This document shows, piece by piece, positions 44,617-53,757 of a stretch of 64,000 bases of DNA (positions within the stretch are counted from its first letter, which is position 1; every line of letters starts with the position of its first letter). Source of the stretch: Neolewinella xylanilytica. GTDB taxonomy: Bacteria > Bacteroidota > Bacteroidia > Chitinophagales > Saprospiraceae. Both the position numbers and the translations under genes were made by a program. The notes under the pieces are model-generated. The model was not told the DNA's origin and made no database searches. It was given only the letters and a program-made list of their open reading frames with translations. Location: contig NZ_PTJC01000007.1 in assembly GCF_002934605.1 (NCBI RefSeq), positions 186,001 to 250,000 of the forward strand, read 5' to 3'.

Positions 44617-45536
44617 CTCTTTCCCATCATCTTCTTGATGCCCGCCCCCGCGGCCACCAGGGCGATCATCACCAGCTTCCAACCCTTGAGCAGGAAGATA
44701 CCGATACTGGCCAGCAGACCGGTTTTGGCCAGCACCTTGCCGGCTACCAGGGCGGCAATGCCGTAGCCGGCTACCTCGTCGATGCCGGGGCTAAAATCGG
44801 CGTAGCGGTGGCCTTCGTTGTAGGCCACGCTGGCCAGGATGCCATCCAGGTTTTCGTTGACGCGGGGCAGGTCGGAAATGCCGCCAATGACGTTCATCGT
44901 CAGGTAGCCACGGCGGCCCAGGAAGCGGACGTTGTAGTTTAGGGTATTGCCTTCCTCGCCTTCGAAGTACAGTTCCTTGGCCCAGTGCAGCCGCTTATTC
45001 ACCGCGTCGTAGCTCGGCGCTTGTGCCCAGCCGATGAGTTCGATGGTTTGGTAACCGGCTTCGGCGCGGGCTTCGTTTTCGGTCGCCATATCGTCCCGCA
45101 TCTGGTCGAGCAGATCAGCATAGTCGATATCGGCGGCGTCGGCATCGTCGACGTAGCCGTCCTCGGTGAAGTAAATGTGGATACCGTAACAGGCGTCGTC
45201 CAGCACGGACAGGCTATCGGGAAACAGCATCCCGTACGAACCGTCGGCGATGCCGGGCATGTTCCCCCATAGGTCGACCAGCACCGTCTCCGCATCCGCC
45301 GCGTTCACGTAGCGATAGCCCGCCGGAATGGCCAGCGCGGCCAGGTTATCACCCAATTGAACGGTCGTATCGGCGAGGAAAGTAAGGGTCGACTCGATGC
45401 TGTCCGTGTGCCGCTGATAAGCAAGCATCATGGAATCGATGGACGTGACGGCTTCGGTAGAGCCAACTTCCTGGGCGTTGGTAGAAGCGGGGAGCAGCAA
45501 CATCGCGCACGTGGCCAGGTACAGTAAATTCTTCAT
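44613..45536 (-). CDS. DUF2167 family membrane protein
   Basis: 307 residues. Signal peptide (MKNLLYLATCAMLLLPASTNAQ), then a long extracytoplasmic domain with the family's strings VQLGDNLAALAIPAGYRYVNA, LLDQMRDDM, YDAVNKRLHWAKEL and NYNVRFLGRRGYLTMNVIGG, and two hydrophobic segments near the C-terminus (GYGIAALVAGKVLAKTGLLA, GWKLVMIALVAAGAG). The family is widespread but uncharacterised, with an inner-membrane location likely. Its stop codon lies inside the terminal copy of the tandem array. Confidence 0.8.
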   Translation of the reverse strand: MKNLLYLATCAMLLLPASTNAQEVGSTEAVTSIDSMMLAYQRHTDSIESTLTFLADTTVQLGDNLAALAIPAGYRYVNAADAETVLVDLWGNMPGIADGSYGMLFPDSLSVLDDACYGIHIYFTEDGYVDDADAADIDYADLLDQMRDDMATENEARAEAGYQTIELIGWAQAPSYDAVNKRLHWAKELYFEGEEGNTLNYNVRFLGRRGYLTMNVIGGISDLPRVNENLDGILASVAYNEGHRYADFSPGIDEVAGYGIAALVAGKVLAKTGLLASIGIFLLKGWKLVMIALVAAGAGIKKMMGKS

Positions 45537-45836
45537 GGTGAGTGTAATGAAGGGAATAAAAATTCCTGGTAAACCGCCAACGATTAATGTGTGCCTGGTT
45601 TTTTGGCATGCCGAAGTACGCTAGCAACTATTGCGGCGGAGCGCAGGAAAAATGCAATTCAGGCGAATGAGCGGGTCGGGTAACTTTACTCCTCGCTCGT
45701 GGCCATCCACTGATTTAAAGCGATACCTCCCACCCGGCGTACACCCCCCCGGCCCCATTAACACTTTGCGGTTGGGGCCGTGCCTGCTGGCTACCGTGCT
45801 TTTCACCTGCGCTCCGGCGCCCTATCTTGCCAAACG

Positions 45837-47567
45837 ATGAAACGAATCTGCGCACGCTTCGCCGCCGGCCTGCTGCTGGGGGTGCTTACTGCCTGTACCA
45901 GCGGACAAACGCCGAGTACCGCGACGGTCAGTGCCGGCGGGGTCGAGCCCGAATGGTGGAAGGAGATTATCGTCTACCAGATCTACCCCCGCAGCTTTCA
46001 GGATACCGACGGAGACGGAGTCGGCGACCTGAACGGCATCATCGAGCGGCTGGACTACATCGAAAGCCTCGGCGTTAGCGCGGTGTGGCTCAATCCGATC
46101 TACGCATCCCCCAACGACGATAACGGCTACGACGTCAGCGACTACCGCGACATCATGGCCGATTTCGGGACGATGGCCGACTTCGACCGGCTGCTGGTGG
46201 GCATGCACGAACGGGATATTAAGCTTATCATGGATATCGTGGTCAACCACAGCAGCGACGAGCATCCCTGGTTTCAGTCGGCCCGATCGAGCCGCGACAG
46301 CCCCTACCGCGATTATTATCACTGGTGGCCCGCCGAGCGGGGAAAACCCAACCACCGCTACAGTCTCTTCGACTCGGAGGGGGATGCCTGGAAGTACGAC
46401 TCGACCACCAACAGCTACTACCTGCACTATTTCGCCGAAGGGCAACCCGACCTGAACTGGGAGAACCCCGAACTGCGGCGGGAAGTGTACGACATCCTGC
46501 GGTTCTGGGCCGAGAAGGGCGTGGACGGATTCCGGTTGGATGCCTTCCAGTTTGCCGCCAAGGATACCACCTTCCCGAAATTTCCGGACGACCTGGACGA
46601 GAACTTCATGCAGTATTACGCCATGCAGGACGGCCTGCACGACTATCTGCGGGAGATGAACGCCGAAGTCCTGAGCCGGTACGAGGTAATGAGCGTGGCC
46701 GAGGGAGCGGGCCGCAACTTCCGGGAGGCCCACGAACTGGTGGACGCCGACCGCAACGAATTGGATATGGCCTACGCCTTCGACGGGGTGGACATCCCGA
46801 AATACGGCGGCTACGCACTGACGACGATGAAGGAAGTTTTCAGCCGCTGGGATGCGGAGTTCGCCGAAAAGGGCTGGCTGTCCATCTTCCTGAGTAACCA
46901 CGACCAAGCACGCATGGTAAGTCGCTGGGGAAATGATCGCCCCGCGTACCGCGCCGCCTCCGCCAAGTTGCTAAATACCTTCCTACTGAGCATGCGGGGA
47001 ACCCCCTATGCCTACTACGGCGACGAGCTGGGGATGACCAACATCGACTTCGACGCGATCGAGGACTACCAGGATATTGCCGCGATCAACGGCTACAAAA
47101 GGGCCCAGTCGCAGGGGCGGGACATGGATCAATTCCTCGAAGAACTCAACTTCACCTCCCGCGACAACGGTCGTACGCCGATGCAGTGGAGTGACTCGAC
47201 CTACGCGGGGTTCTCCAGCGCCGCGCCCTGGCTGCCGGTCAACGACAACTTCGAATCCGTAAATGTGCGGGCCGAGGACGCCGACCCGGAATCGGTACTG
47301 AACCACTTCCGCCGCATGACGGCCCTACGCAATGAGAACAAGGTGCTGGTCTACGGCGACTACGAGCTGCTGCTTCCCGATCACGAGCAGGTGTACGCCT
47401 ACACCCGCACGCTGGGGGAGGAGCAAATGCTGGTATTGCTCAACTTCTCATCGGAAACGGTGACGATCGAACTGCCGCAGCTGGAGCAACTGACTGAGGT
47501 TGCCATCAACAACTACCCGGCTTTTACCGGCGAATTGGCGCCGTGGCAAGCGGTGGTCCTGCAGTAA
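45837..47567 (+). CDS. GH13 alpha-glucosidase/alpha-amylase lipoprotein
   Basis: 576 residues from the ATG at 45837, with a lipoprotein signal (GVLTAC). The barrel shows the GH13 regions: DIVVNHSSDEHPW, GFRLDAFQF (Asp nucleophile), VMSVAEGAG (Glu acid/base) and LSNHDQAR (transition-state Asp). The QIYPRSFQDTDGDGVGDLNGI opening and RTPMQW motif fit oligo-1,6-glucosidase or alpha-glucosidase subfamilies rather than endo-amylases. It is expected in the periplasm or on the outer membrane, releasing glucose from alpha-glucans or oligosaccharides. The Sus pair follows 1.5 kb downstream. The residues after Cys (TSGQ) lack the acidic surface-export pattern, which favours the periplasm. Confidence 0.92.
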   Translation: MKRICARFAAGLLLGVLTACTSGQTPSTATVSAGGVEPEWWKEIIVYQIYPRSFQDTDGDGVGDLNGIIERLDYIESLGVSAVWLNPIYASPNDDNGYDVSDYRDIMADFGTMADFDRLLVGMHERDIKLIMDIVVNHSSDEHPWFQSARSSRDSPYRDYYHWWPAERGKPNHRYSLFDSEGDAWKYDSTTNSYYLHYFAEGQPDLNWENPELRREVYDILRFWAEKGVDGFRLDAFQFAAKDTTFPKFPDDLDENFMQYYAMQDGLHDYLREMNAEVLSRYEVMSVAEGAGRNFREAHELVDADRNELDMAYAFDGVDIPKYGGYALTTMKEVFSRWDAEFAEKGWLSIFLSNHDQARMVSRWGNDRPAYRAASAKLLNTFLLSMRGTPYAYYGDELGMTNIDFDAIEDYQDIAAINGYKRAQSQGRDMDQFLEELNFTSRDNGRTPMQWSDSTYAGFSSAAPWLPVNDNFESVNVRAEDADPESVLNHFRRMTALRNENKVLVYGDYELLLPDHEQVYAYTRTLGEEQMLVLLNFSSETVTIELPQLEQLTEVAINNYPAFTGELAPWQAVVLQ

Positions 47568-47570
47568 AAC

Positions 47571-47612
47571 GCTGCCTTCCGGTAGCGCGAGCAAAATGCG
47601 GTCTCCGACCGC
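47571..47612. repeat. Short palindromes with TCC loop
   Basis: GCTGCC-ttcc-GGTAGC (47571-47586) and GCGGTC-tcc-GACCGC (47598-47612) lie between two convergent genes. The second is the exact reverse complement of the palindrome at 57827-57841. Confidence 0.6.
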
Positions 47613-47627
47613 GCTGGAAATAGCCGC

Positions 47628-48797
47628 TCAAGTCTCATCTCCCGCAAACAGCACATTCCGCACCACCGACCGCGAATCCGCCGAGCCGCCCAGGGAGCCC
47701 GAAAGCACACCCACCGCGGCCAGAAAAAGGACCAACCGCAGGTGCGCATCGGCGGACGATCCGTCCCGCGCCGAGGTCCAGGTACTCATCAAGGGATCCG
47801 GAAAGACGAAGATCACCACCCCGTACATGAGCAGGGCGAAGAATACGAAAAGGCAAAGGAGGGTCAGGATCAGCGCCAGCCCCGTTGCCCCGGCCGTGAC
47901 GACGGAGCTCTCCGAAATATCGCCCCGTCGGGTCGCCACGAGGTGAAAGGAGAAGGCCCGGTACAGCACGAAGGTGCCCGCGAGAAAACTGGCGATTACG
48001 AAGACGGTGAGCTGAGTCGGGGAGACCGAGGCGGCGAAGTCCCAGGTTTCAGCACTGAAAATCAGGATGACGATGGCGGAAAGCGCCGTAGCGATCATGC
48101 GCGGCAGCCGGGTGGCGAGCCGGAGGGGGTTGGCCCGCCAGGCTCCCCGCAGGATGCGCGGAAGATTCACCAGCGACTGTCGGAGAAAAAACAGGAAATG
48201 ATTCCCGCTCGAGTACCGATCGTTGGCTTCCCGGGGCAGCCGGTCCGCCATTTGCTGAAACTGGCGGTCGGTGAAGTGGCGCATTCGGTCCAGATCGGTC
48301 GGAACCTGGATGCGCGCCATGTAGTTGGTGGTATCCGCCCGGTAGCCCAGATTCAGCAGCCGGCCGAAGCAGTGCAGCATGAGGGTGCCGAGGCGTTCGG
48401 CCATTAATTGGTCGTCTTTCCAGTTAGCCGACCCGTAGTCGGATAACCGGCGGGTAGACAGGATAGCAACGTTCGTCAGTTGGGAGGGAAGCCCGAGCAG
48501 GTAGGCGAGCGAAGGGGCGGCAATTTCCACTTCGGTGACGATAAGGAGGAAAGCCAGGCGCCGTTCGGTCTTCTCCTGGATGCCGAGTTGCACGAAGTCG
48601 AGCGCGCGAAAGCCGTGTTCCCCGGGAGTGAGCGGCGGCCCGTCGAAGGTAAGGGAGGTGATCTTCAGGCGGGGCTCCCGATCGACCACATGGGTGAAGC
48701 GCTCGGTGGCCAGGCGGGTGAGTGCACCCAGGTCGCGGGCATCCCGTCCGGCGACGTCCATCTTCATAATGCCCACCACGATCGACTCCGCTTCCAT
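47628..48797 (-). CDS. Uncharacterised membrane protein
   Basis: 389 residues from the ATG at 48797 (MEAESIVVGIMKMD); the longer frame from 48833 adds an unlikely 12-residue lead. The N-terminal 230 residues are soluble, with strands such as RLAFLLIVTEVEIAAPSLAYL and a helical stretch TDRQFQQMADRLPREANDRY. Four membrane helices follow (ATALSAIVILIFSAE, LTVFVIASFLAGTFVLY, GATGLALILTLLCLFVFF, LVLFLAAVGVLSGSLGG). No family recognised. It is on the strand opposite to the GH13 and Sus genes that flank it, with its 5' end in a palindrome-rich gap. Confidence 0.6.
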   Translation of the reverse strand: MEAESIVVGIMKMDVAGRDARDLGALTRLATERFTHVVDREPRLKITSLTFDGPPLTPGEHGFRALDFVQLGIQEKTERRLAFLLIVTEVEIAAPSLAYLLGLPSQLTNVAILSTRRLSDYGSANWKDDQLMAERLGTLMLHCFGRLLNLGYRADTTNYMARIQVPTDLDRMRHFTDRQFQQMADRLPREANDRYSSGNHFLFFLRQSLVNLPRILRGAWRANPLRLATRLPRMIATALSAIVILIFSAETWDFAASVSPTQLTVFVIASFLAGTFVLYRAFSFHLVATRRGDISESSVVTAGATGLALILTLLCLFVFFALLMYGVVIFVFPDPLMSTWTSARDGSSADAHLRLVLFLAAVGVLSGSLGGSADSRSVVRNVLFAGDET

Positions 48798-48847
48798 ACC
48801 GGTGAAGATCGGCGTAAACGGGCAATACGCCACCGCCCCAGTAAAAC

Positions 48848-48899
48848 GCTGCCTCCCCGATAGCTATCGGGGCGCAAGTACAATGCTGCCTCCGGCAGC
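48848..48899. repeat. Palindrome cluster upstream of susC
   Basis: CCCCGATAGCTATCGGGG (48855-48872, perfect 18-bp palindrome) and GCTGCC-tcc-GGCAGC (48885-48899). The first is identical to 57766-57783, about 9 kb away. Confidence 0.65.
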
Positions 48900-48964
48900 G
48901 CCCCGGCAAACCAGAATTCACCTAAACTTAATAACACCCGCAGTGGGGCATGCCTCCGGCACCC

Positions 48965-48972
48965 TACTTTTG
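48965..48972 (+). promoter_or_regulatory. Bacteroidota -7 promoter box for the susC-susD operon
   Basis: TACTTTTG matches TAnnTTTG fully, 53 nt before the SusC-like ATG. Confidence 0.6.
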
Positions 48973-49025
48973 CGCCACCGGCGGAAAACTACCCCAGGCA
49001 ACCCCGCCGCGCTCGCTACTACCGT

Positions 49026-52000
49026 ATGAAACACCCCATCGCACCCGGCCGGCCGCTACGGCAGTTGGCCCTCTTGGTTCTTTTCCTCGCCGCAGCGGGG
49101 CTCTCCGCCCAGGTCACCGTCACCGGGCGGGTCACCGAAGCGGCCGGGGGGGAGGCGCTGATCGGCGTATCGGTGGTCGAGCAGGGCACTGCCAACGGTA
49201 CGGTCACCGACATCGATGGCAACTTCCGACTTACCGTCAGCGAACCGGAGGCTACCCTGGTCACCACCTATGTAGGCTACGAGCCCCAGGAAGTAGCGCT
49301 GGCCGGCCGCAGCCAGTTGGAGATCACCCTGCGCGAAGGCGTGAACCTCGATGAGGTGGTCGTCACCGCCCTCGGACTGAAACGCGAGAAGAAAGCCCTG
49401 GGCTACGCGGTGGAGGAAGTCAGCGGCGACGACATCGACGCCGTCCGCCCCGTCAATATGCTCAGCGGCCTGTCGGGCAAGGTGGCCGGCCTGACCGTTA
49501 CCAACGCCAGTAACGGACTCACCAGCAGCTCCCGCGTGGTGATCCGCGGGGAGAACAGCCTCAACATCAACGCTAACGGTCCGCTGATCGTGGTCGACGG
49601 CATCCCCATCAACAACGAGATCTACGGCGTCGGCGGCGGCAGCACCTCCCAGAGCGACCTGCCCAGCGACTATGGCAACGGCGCCGCCGAGATCAATCCG
49701 GCCGATATCGCCTCCGTATCCGTGCTGAAGGGGGCGGCCGCCTCGGCCCTGTACGGATCGCGGGCCGCGAACGGCGTCCTGCTCATCACCACTAAGAGTG
49801 GCGAACGGCAGGAGGGGCTGGGCATCAACTTCAGCAGCAATACCACCTGGAGCAGTCCGCTCGTGCTGCCCGACCAGCAGACGCAGTACGGCGGGGGTTG
49901 GGGATTGGCATACGCCTCCGACTTCGGCACCAACTTCGGTCCGGCCTTCGACGAGGGGTTACAGATCGAGCAGGACGGCTCGCCATTGCCCGGCGCGCAA
50001 CCCTTCGTGCAACGGTACAATATCGCGGACTTCTTCCAGACCGGCTTCACCACCACCAACCAACTGGCGATCAGCGGCGGCTCCGACCGCGGTAACTTCC
50101 GCCTCAGCTACGGCAACAGCCAGAGCGAAGGCATCGTGCCGAATACCGACCTGGACCGCAACACCATCAGCCTCAATACGGAATACCGCCCCGCCGACTG
50201 GCTGACGATCGACCTCAGCGGCAACTACATTAAAAGCGAGAGCGGCAACGTGCCGGTATCGGGCTACGGCAGTCAGGGCCTGATGTATGTCCTCCTGTGG
50301 AACTACAACAACGCCGACATGGACTGGTACCGCGATTACTGGGCCGAGGGCGGCGAGGACCGGGAGCAGACCTACATCTTCACCTGGGCCGACAACCCCT
50401 ACCTGATCGCCTACGAGAACCTGAACGGATTCGAGAAGGACCGGCTGTTCGGCCGTATCTCGGCCACCGCGCAGATCACCCCCGACCTGAGCCTGCTGCT
50501 ACGCGGCGGTACCGACTACTTCGACGACCTGCGTACCAGCCGCCGCCCGGTGGGTGCTCAGCGCTACGCCAACGGGATGTACCGCGAGCAGAACGTCAAC
50601 TTCCGGGAGACCAACCTGGATTTCCTGCTTACCTACACCAAGCGCTTCGGGGAATTCAGTGCCGTAGTCAGCGGCGGGGGCAACCGCCGCGACGAGGAGT
50701 ACCGCGAGAACTTCATCGAGGGGCGCGGCCTGGCCGTCCCCGGCATCTACAACCTCCAGAACATCAACGTCAACCCCACCACGCGGCGCATCCTGCTGCC
50801 CAAGCGGGTCAACAGCCTCTACGCCTTCGCCAACCTGGGCTACCGCGACTTCCTCTACCTGGACGTCACCGCCCGCAACGACTGGAGCAGCGCCCTGCCC
50901 GAGGCCAACAACAGCTACTTTTACCCCTCCGCTTCGCTGAGCTTCCTGCCTTCGGAGATCTTCGACCTGGGCGATGCGGTAGACTACCTCAAGCTGCGGG
51001 CGAACATAGCGCAAGTAGGGAACGATACCCGGGCCTTCAGCCTCATCAAAACCTACGAATTCGCTACCCTGCCGAACTCGGTGAGCAGCCCCTCCGAACT
51101 GCCCAACGCGAACCTCAAACCCGAGCGCACCAACAGCGTCGAAGTGGGCCTGACCACGGAACTCTTCGAACGCCGGCTGCGCTTCGACTTCACCTACTAC
51201 AATAGCCTGACCAAGGACCAGATCATCCGGGCGGGCATTAGTCCGGCCTCCGGCTTCAACTCTACCGTCGTCAACGCCGGCGAGATCGAAACCAACGGCG
51301 TGGAGGTCGCCCTTGGGGTGAGCCCTTTCCGCAACCCCGAAGGCTTCAGTTGGGATTTGAACGCCAACTTCACCCGTAGCCGCAGCGTGGTCAACGCCCT
51401 GGCGCCGGGCATCGAAACCTTCATCGTTGCCAACGGCCCCGATGGCACCACCGTGGAGGCCCGGGTCGGCGGCCGGATGGGCGACATCTACGGCCAGGTC
51501 TTTAATCGCACCGAGGACGGCCGGATCATCTACGGCAGCAACGGATTGCCGGAAGTGTCTACCGACCGGCGGACGATCGGCAACTACAATCCGGACTTCA
51601 CGGTGGGCCTTTCCACCGACCTGAGCTACCGCGGCGTTTTTGCCCACGCGCTACTGGACATCCGCAGCGGCGGCCGCATTTACTCCTACACCAACGCCAT
51701 CGGCGCGGAGACCGGCCTGCTGCAGCACTCGCTGCCGGGGCGGACCGAAGGCATCGTAGGCGATGGCGTCACCCGCGACGATGATGGCAACTTCGTGGAG
51801 AACGCCACCGTAGTGGCTCCCGAAACCTGGTACTACGGCGGCTACTACCGCCGCGATAACGTGGAGGCCAACAGCTTCGACGCCAGCTTCGCCAAACTGC
51901 GGGAGGTAACCCTGGGGTACCGCCTGCCGCAGCGGTGGCTGGAGGGCATCGGCGTCGCCAACGCCAGCATCGCCTTCGTGGGGCAGAACGTGGCCCTCTG

Positions 52001-52127
52001 GACGGACGTCCCCAACATCGATCCGGAGGCCTTCGCCCTGAACGGCGGCACCCTGGTGCCCGGCTTCGAGGTGACGCAACTGCCGTCGACCAAATCCTTC
52101 GGGTTTCGGCTTAATCTAGGTTTTTAA
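49026..52127 (+). CDS. SusC/RagA-like TonB-dependent outer membrane transporter
   Basis: 1033 residues. Signal peptide, then a carboxypeptidase-regulatory-like domain at about 30-110 (VTGRVTEAAGGEALIGVSVVE, GTVTDIDGNF), then the TonB-box region and plug (LSGLSGKVAGLTVTNASNG, VVIRGENSL, VLKGAAASALYGSRAANGV), and a large barrel ending in the aromatic terminus RLNLGF. SusC proteins import oligomers bound by the SusD lid. The substrate is not determinable here, but the GH13 gene and PHP-domain gene nearby hint at a glycan or a phosphorylated ligand. susD follows at 41 bp. Confidence 0.95.
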   Translation: MKHPIAPGRPLRQLALLVLFLAAAGLSAQVTVTGRVTEAAGGEALIGVSVVEQGTANGTVTDIDGNFRLTVSEPEATLVTTYVGYEPQEVALAGRSQLEITLREGVNLDEVVVTALGLKREKKALGYAVEEVSGDDIDAVRPVNMLSGLSGKVAGLTVTNASNGLTSSSRVVIRGENSLNINANGPLIVVDGIPINNEIYGVGGGSTSQSDLPSDYGNGAAEINPADIASVSVLKGAAASALYGSRAANGVLLITTKSGERQEGLGINFSSNTTWSSPLVLPDQQTQYGGGWGLAYASDFGTNFGPAFDEGLQIEQDGSPLPGAQPFVQRYNIADFFQTGFTTTNQLAISGGSDRGNFRLSYGNSQSEGIVPNTDLDRNTISLNTEYRPADWLTIDLSGNYIKSESGNVPVSGYGSQGLMYVLLWNYNNADMDWYRDYWAEGGEDREQTYIFTWADNPYLIAYENLNGFEKDRLFGRISATAQITPDLSLLLRGGTDYFDDLRTSRRPVGAQRYANGMYREQNVNFRETNLDFLLTYTKRFGEFSAVVSGGGNRRDEEYRENFIEGRGLAVPGIYNLQNINVNPTTRRILLPKRVNSLYAFANLGYRDFLYLDVTARNDWSSALPEANNSYFYPSASLSFLPSEIFDLGDAVDYLKLRANIAQVGNDTRAFSLIKTYEFATLPNSVSSPSELPNANLKPERTNSVEVGLTTELFERRLRFDFTYYNSLTKDQIIRAGISPASGFNSTVVNAGEIETNGVEVALGVSPFRNPEGFSWDLNANFTRSRSVVNALAPGIETFIVANGPDGTTVEARVGGRMGDIYGQVFNRTEDGRIIYGSNGLPEVSTDRRTIGNYNPDFTVGLSTDLSYRGVFAHALLDIRSGGRIYSYTNAIGAETGLLQHSLPGRTEGIVGDGVTRDDDGNFVENATVVAPETWYYGGYYRRDNVEANSFDASFAKLREVTLGYRLPQRWLEGIGVANASIAFVGQNVALWTDVPNIDPEAFALNGGTLVPGFEVTQLPSTKSFGFRLNLGF

Positions 52128-52167
52128 GCTTTGCACCTGCGCTCCGCCGCTATTCAAATACCTATCC

Positions 52168-53568
52168 ATGCGCATCTGCTTTTTCCTCCTCTCCCTGCTC
52201 CTCCTGCACAGCTGCACCGACGATTTCGCGGAGATCAACACCAATCCCAATGAAGCGGAGCGGGTGACCGGCGACCTGCTACTGCGCACCGTGACCTTCG
52301 ACCTGGCCAGCAACCACGTGAATAACGTGCAGGCCTTCGGCGACGTGGTAGCCCAGTACGCCGCCAACTACGAATTCAACGATATCGACATTTATCAGTG
52401 GGGGGCCGACGCCCGCTTTTGGGGGCTCTACGCGGTGATCCAGGACGCGCGGGATATCCAGGCGTACGGCGTGGAAACCGGTCAGCCGGACTACGAGGCC
52501 GTGGCCCTGACCCTCCAGGCGTACATGTTCTCCATCCTCACGGATGCCTACGGGGACGTGCCGTATACCGAGGCCGGACGGGCCGAATCCGACGGCATCT
52601 TCGCCCCCGCCTACGACCCGCAGGAAGATATTTACGCCGGCCTGCTGGCGGACCTGGCCCGGGCCAATACCCTCTTCACCGGCGCTACGATCGCCGGCGA
52701 TAACCTCTTCGGCGGCGACACCGGCAAGTGGCGGCGCTTCGCCAATTCCCTGCGGGTACGGCTCCTTCTGCGCGCTTCGGAGGCGATGGATGTAAGCGAC
52801 GAGCTCACTACGATGCTGAACGATCCTACTACCTATCCGCTCTTCGCCGGCAATGCCGACAACGCGATCTACGACTTCACCGGCACCCTGCCCAACGTCG
52901 CCCCGATCGCCGCCCCGGTGGGCCGTACCTACGAGTACTTCCTGCGCATTCCGACGACGAACCTGGTAGAGCTGTTGAAAACCTACGAGGATCCCCGCCT
53001 CCAGGAGTGGCTGGACCCGAACGGCTTCCCCGACTACCTGGGCGTCGACCCCGGGCAGACCCTGGGCGACATCGGCCGGCCGGATGCCTTTAGTACCAAG
53101 GATACCAGTTACTTTTCCGACCCCGGCAAACTGGACGCCATCTTCATGACCTACAGCGAACTCAATTTTTTATTGGCGGAGGCGGCGGAGCGCGGGTTAA
53201 TCGACGATGACCCCGAAGCGTACTACCGGAGCGGGGTGGCGGCTTCCTTCGACCAGTGGGGCGTGGCCCTGCCGGCGGATTACTTCAGCGGAGCGGCGGC
53301 CTGGATCGCGGACGACGCCCTGGAGCTCATCGCCCGACAGAAGTGGCTGAGCCTGTGGCACAATACGACCGAAGCCTGGTTCGACTGGAAGCGGACCGGT
53401 CTGCCTTCCTTTATCGCGGCCGGCCCGGGGACGGTGAATGCCGGCGCGGTGCCGGTGCGGTTACTGTATCCCAGTATCGAGCAGTCGGTTAATCCGGAGA
53501 ACTACGCCACGGCGGCGGAGCGGATCGGGGGGGATGACATTAATTCGCGGGTTTGGTACGATCAATGA
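52168..53568 (+). CDS. SusD-like nutrient-binding outer membrane lipoprotein (SusD-like_2 type)
   Basis: 466 residues. Lipid Cys16 (LLHSC) followed by TDDF, an acidic surface-export signal. The opening EINTNPNEAERVTGDLLL and later SILTDAYGDVPYTEA and YSELNFLLAEAAERG are typical of the SusD-like_2 family. It forms a lid on the SusC barrel and captures the ligand at the cell surface. The first in-frame ATG at 52168 gives a complete signal peptide. A short palindrome-rich gap follows. Confidence 0.92.
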   Translation: MRICFFLLSLLLLHSCTDDFAEINTNPNEAERVTGDLLLRTVTFDLASNHVNNVQAFGDVVAQYAANYEFNDIDIYQWGADARFWGLYAVIQDARDIQAYGVETGQPDYEAVALTLQAYMFSILTDAYGDVPYTEAGRAESDGIFAPAYDPQEDIYAGLLADLARANTLFTGATIAGDNLFGGDTGKWRRFANSLRVRLLLRASEAMDVSDELTTMLNDPTTYPLFAGNADNAIYDFTGTLPNVAPIAAPVGRTYEYFLRIPTTNLVELLKTYEDPRLQEWLDPNGFPDYLGVDPGQTLGDIGRPDAFSTKDTSYFSDPGKLDAIFMTYSELNFLLAEAAERGLIDDDPEAYYRSGVAASFDQWGVALPADYFSGAAAWIADDALELIARQKWLSLWHNTTEAWFDWKRTGLPSFIAAGPGTVNAGAVPVRLLYPSIEQSVNPENYATAAERIGGDDINSRVWYDQ

Positions 53569-53580
53569 TCCGCTTCAGGG

Positions 53581-53707
53581 TTGCCTGCGGCAAGCGGGTT
53601 TCAACCCGGATGGCCACGGATGGACTTCGCCGAACGTTGTTTCGCTTCGCGGCTGCCCGCGGCGGTTTGGGCACGGATTTCTGTTGCCTGTGGCAACGGC
53701 AGGTATA
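53581..53707. repeat. Cluster of short hairpins between susD and the PHP gene
   Basis: TTGCC-tgc-GGCAA (53581-53593), CGGGT-ttca-ACCCG (53595-53608) and GTTGCC-tgt-GGCAAC (53693-53707). They could reduce readthrough or stabilise the upstream message. Confidence 0.5.
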
Positions 53708-53757
53708 CCTTAATAAAATAGATCGGGTAGCTTTACCCGACGTACAAGCACGATGAT

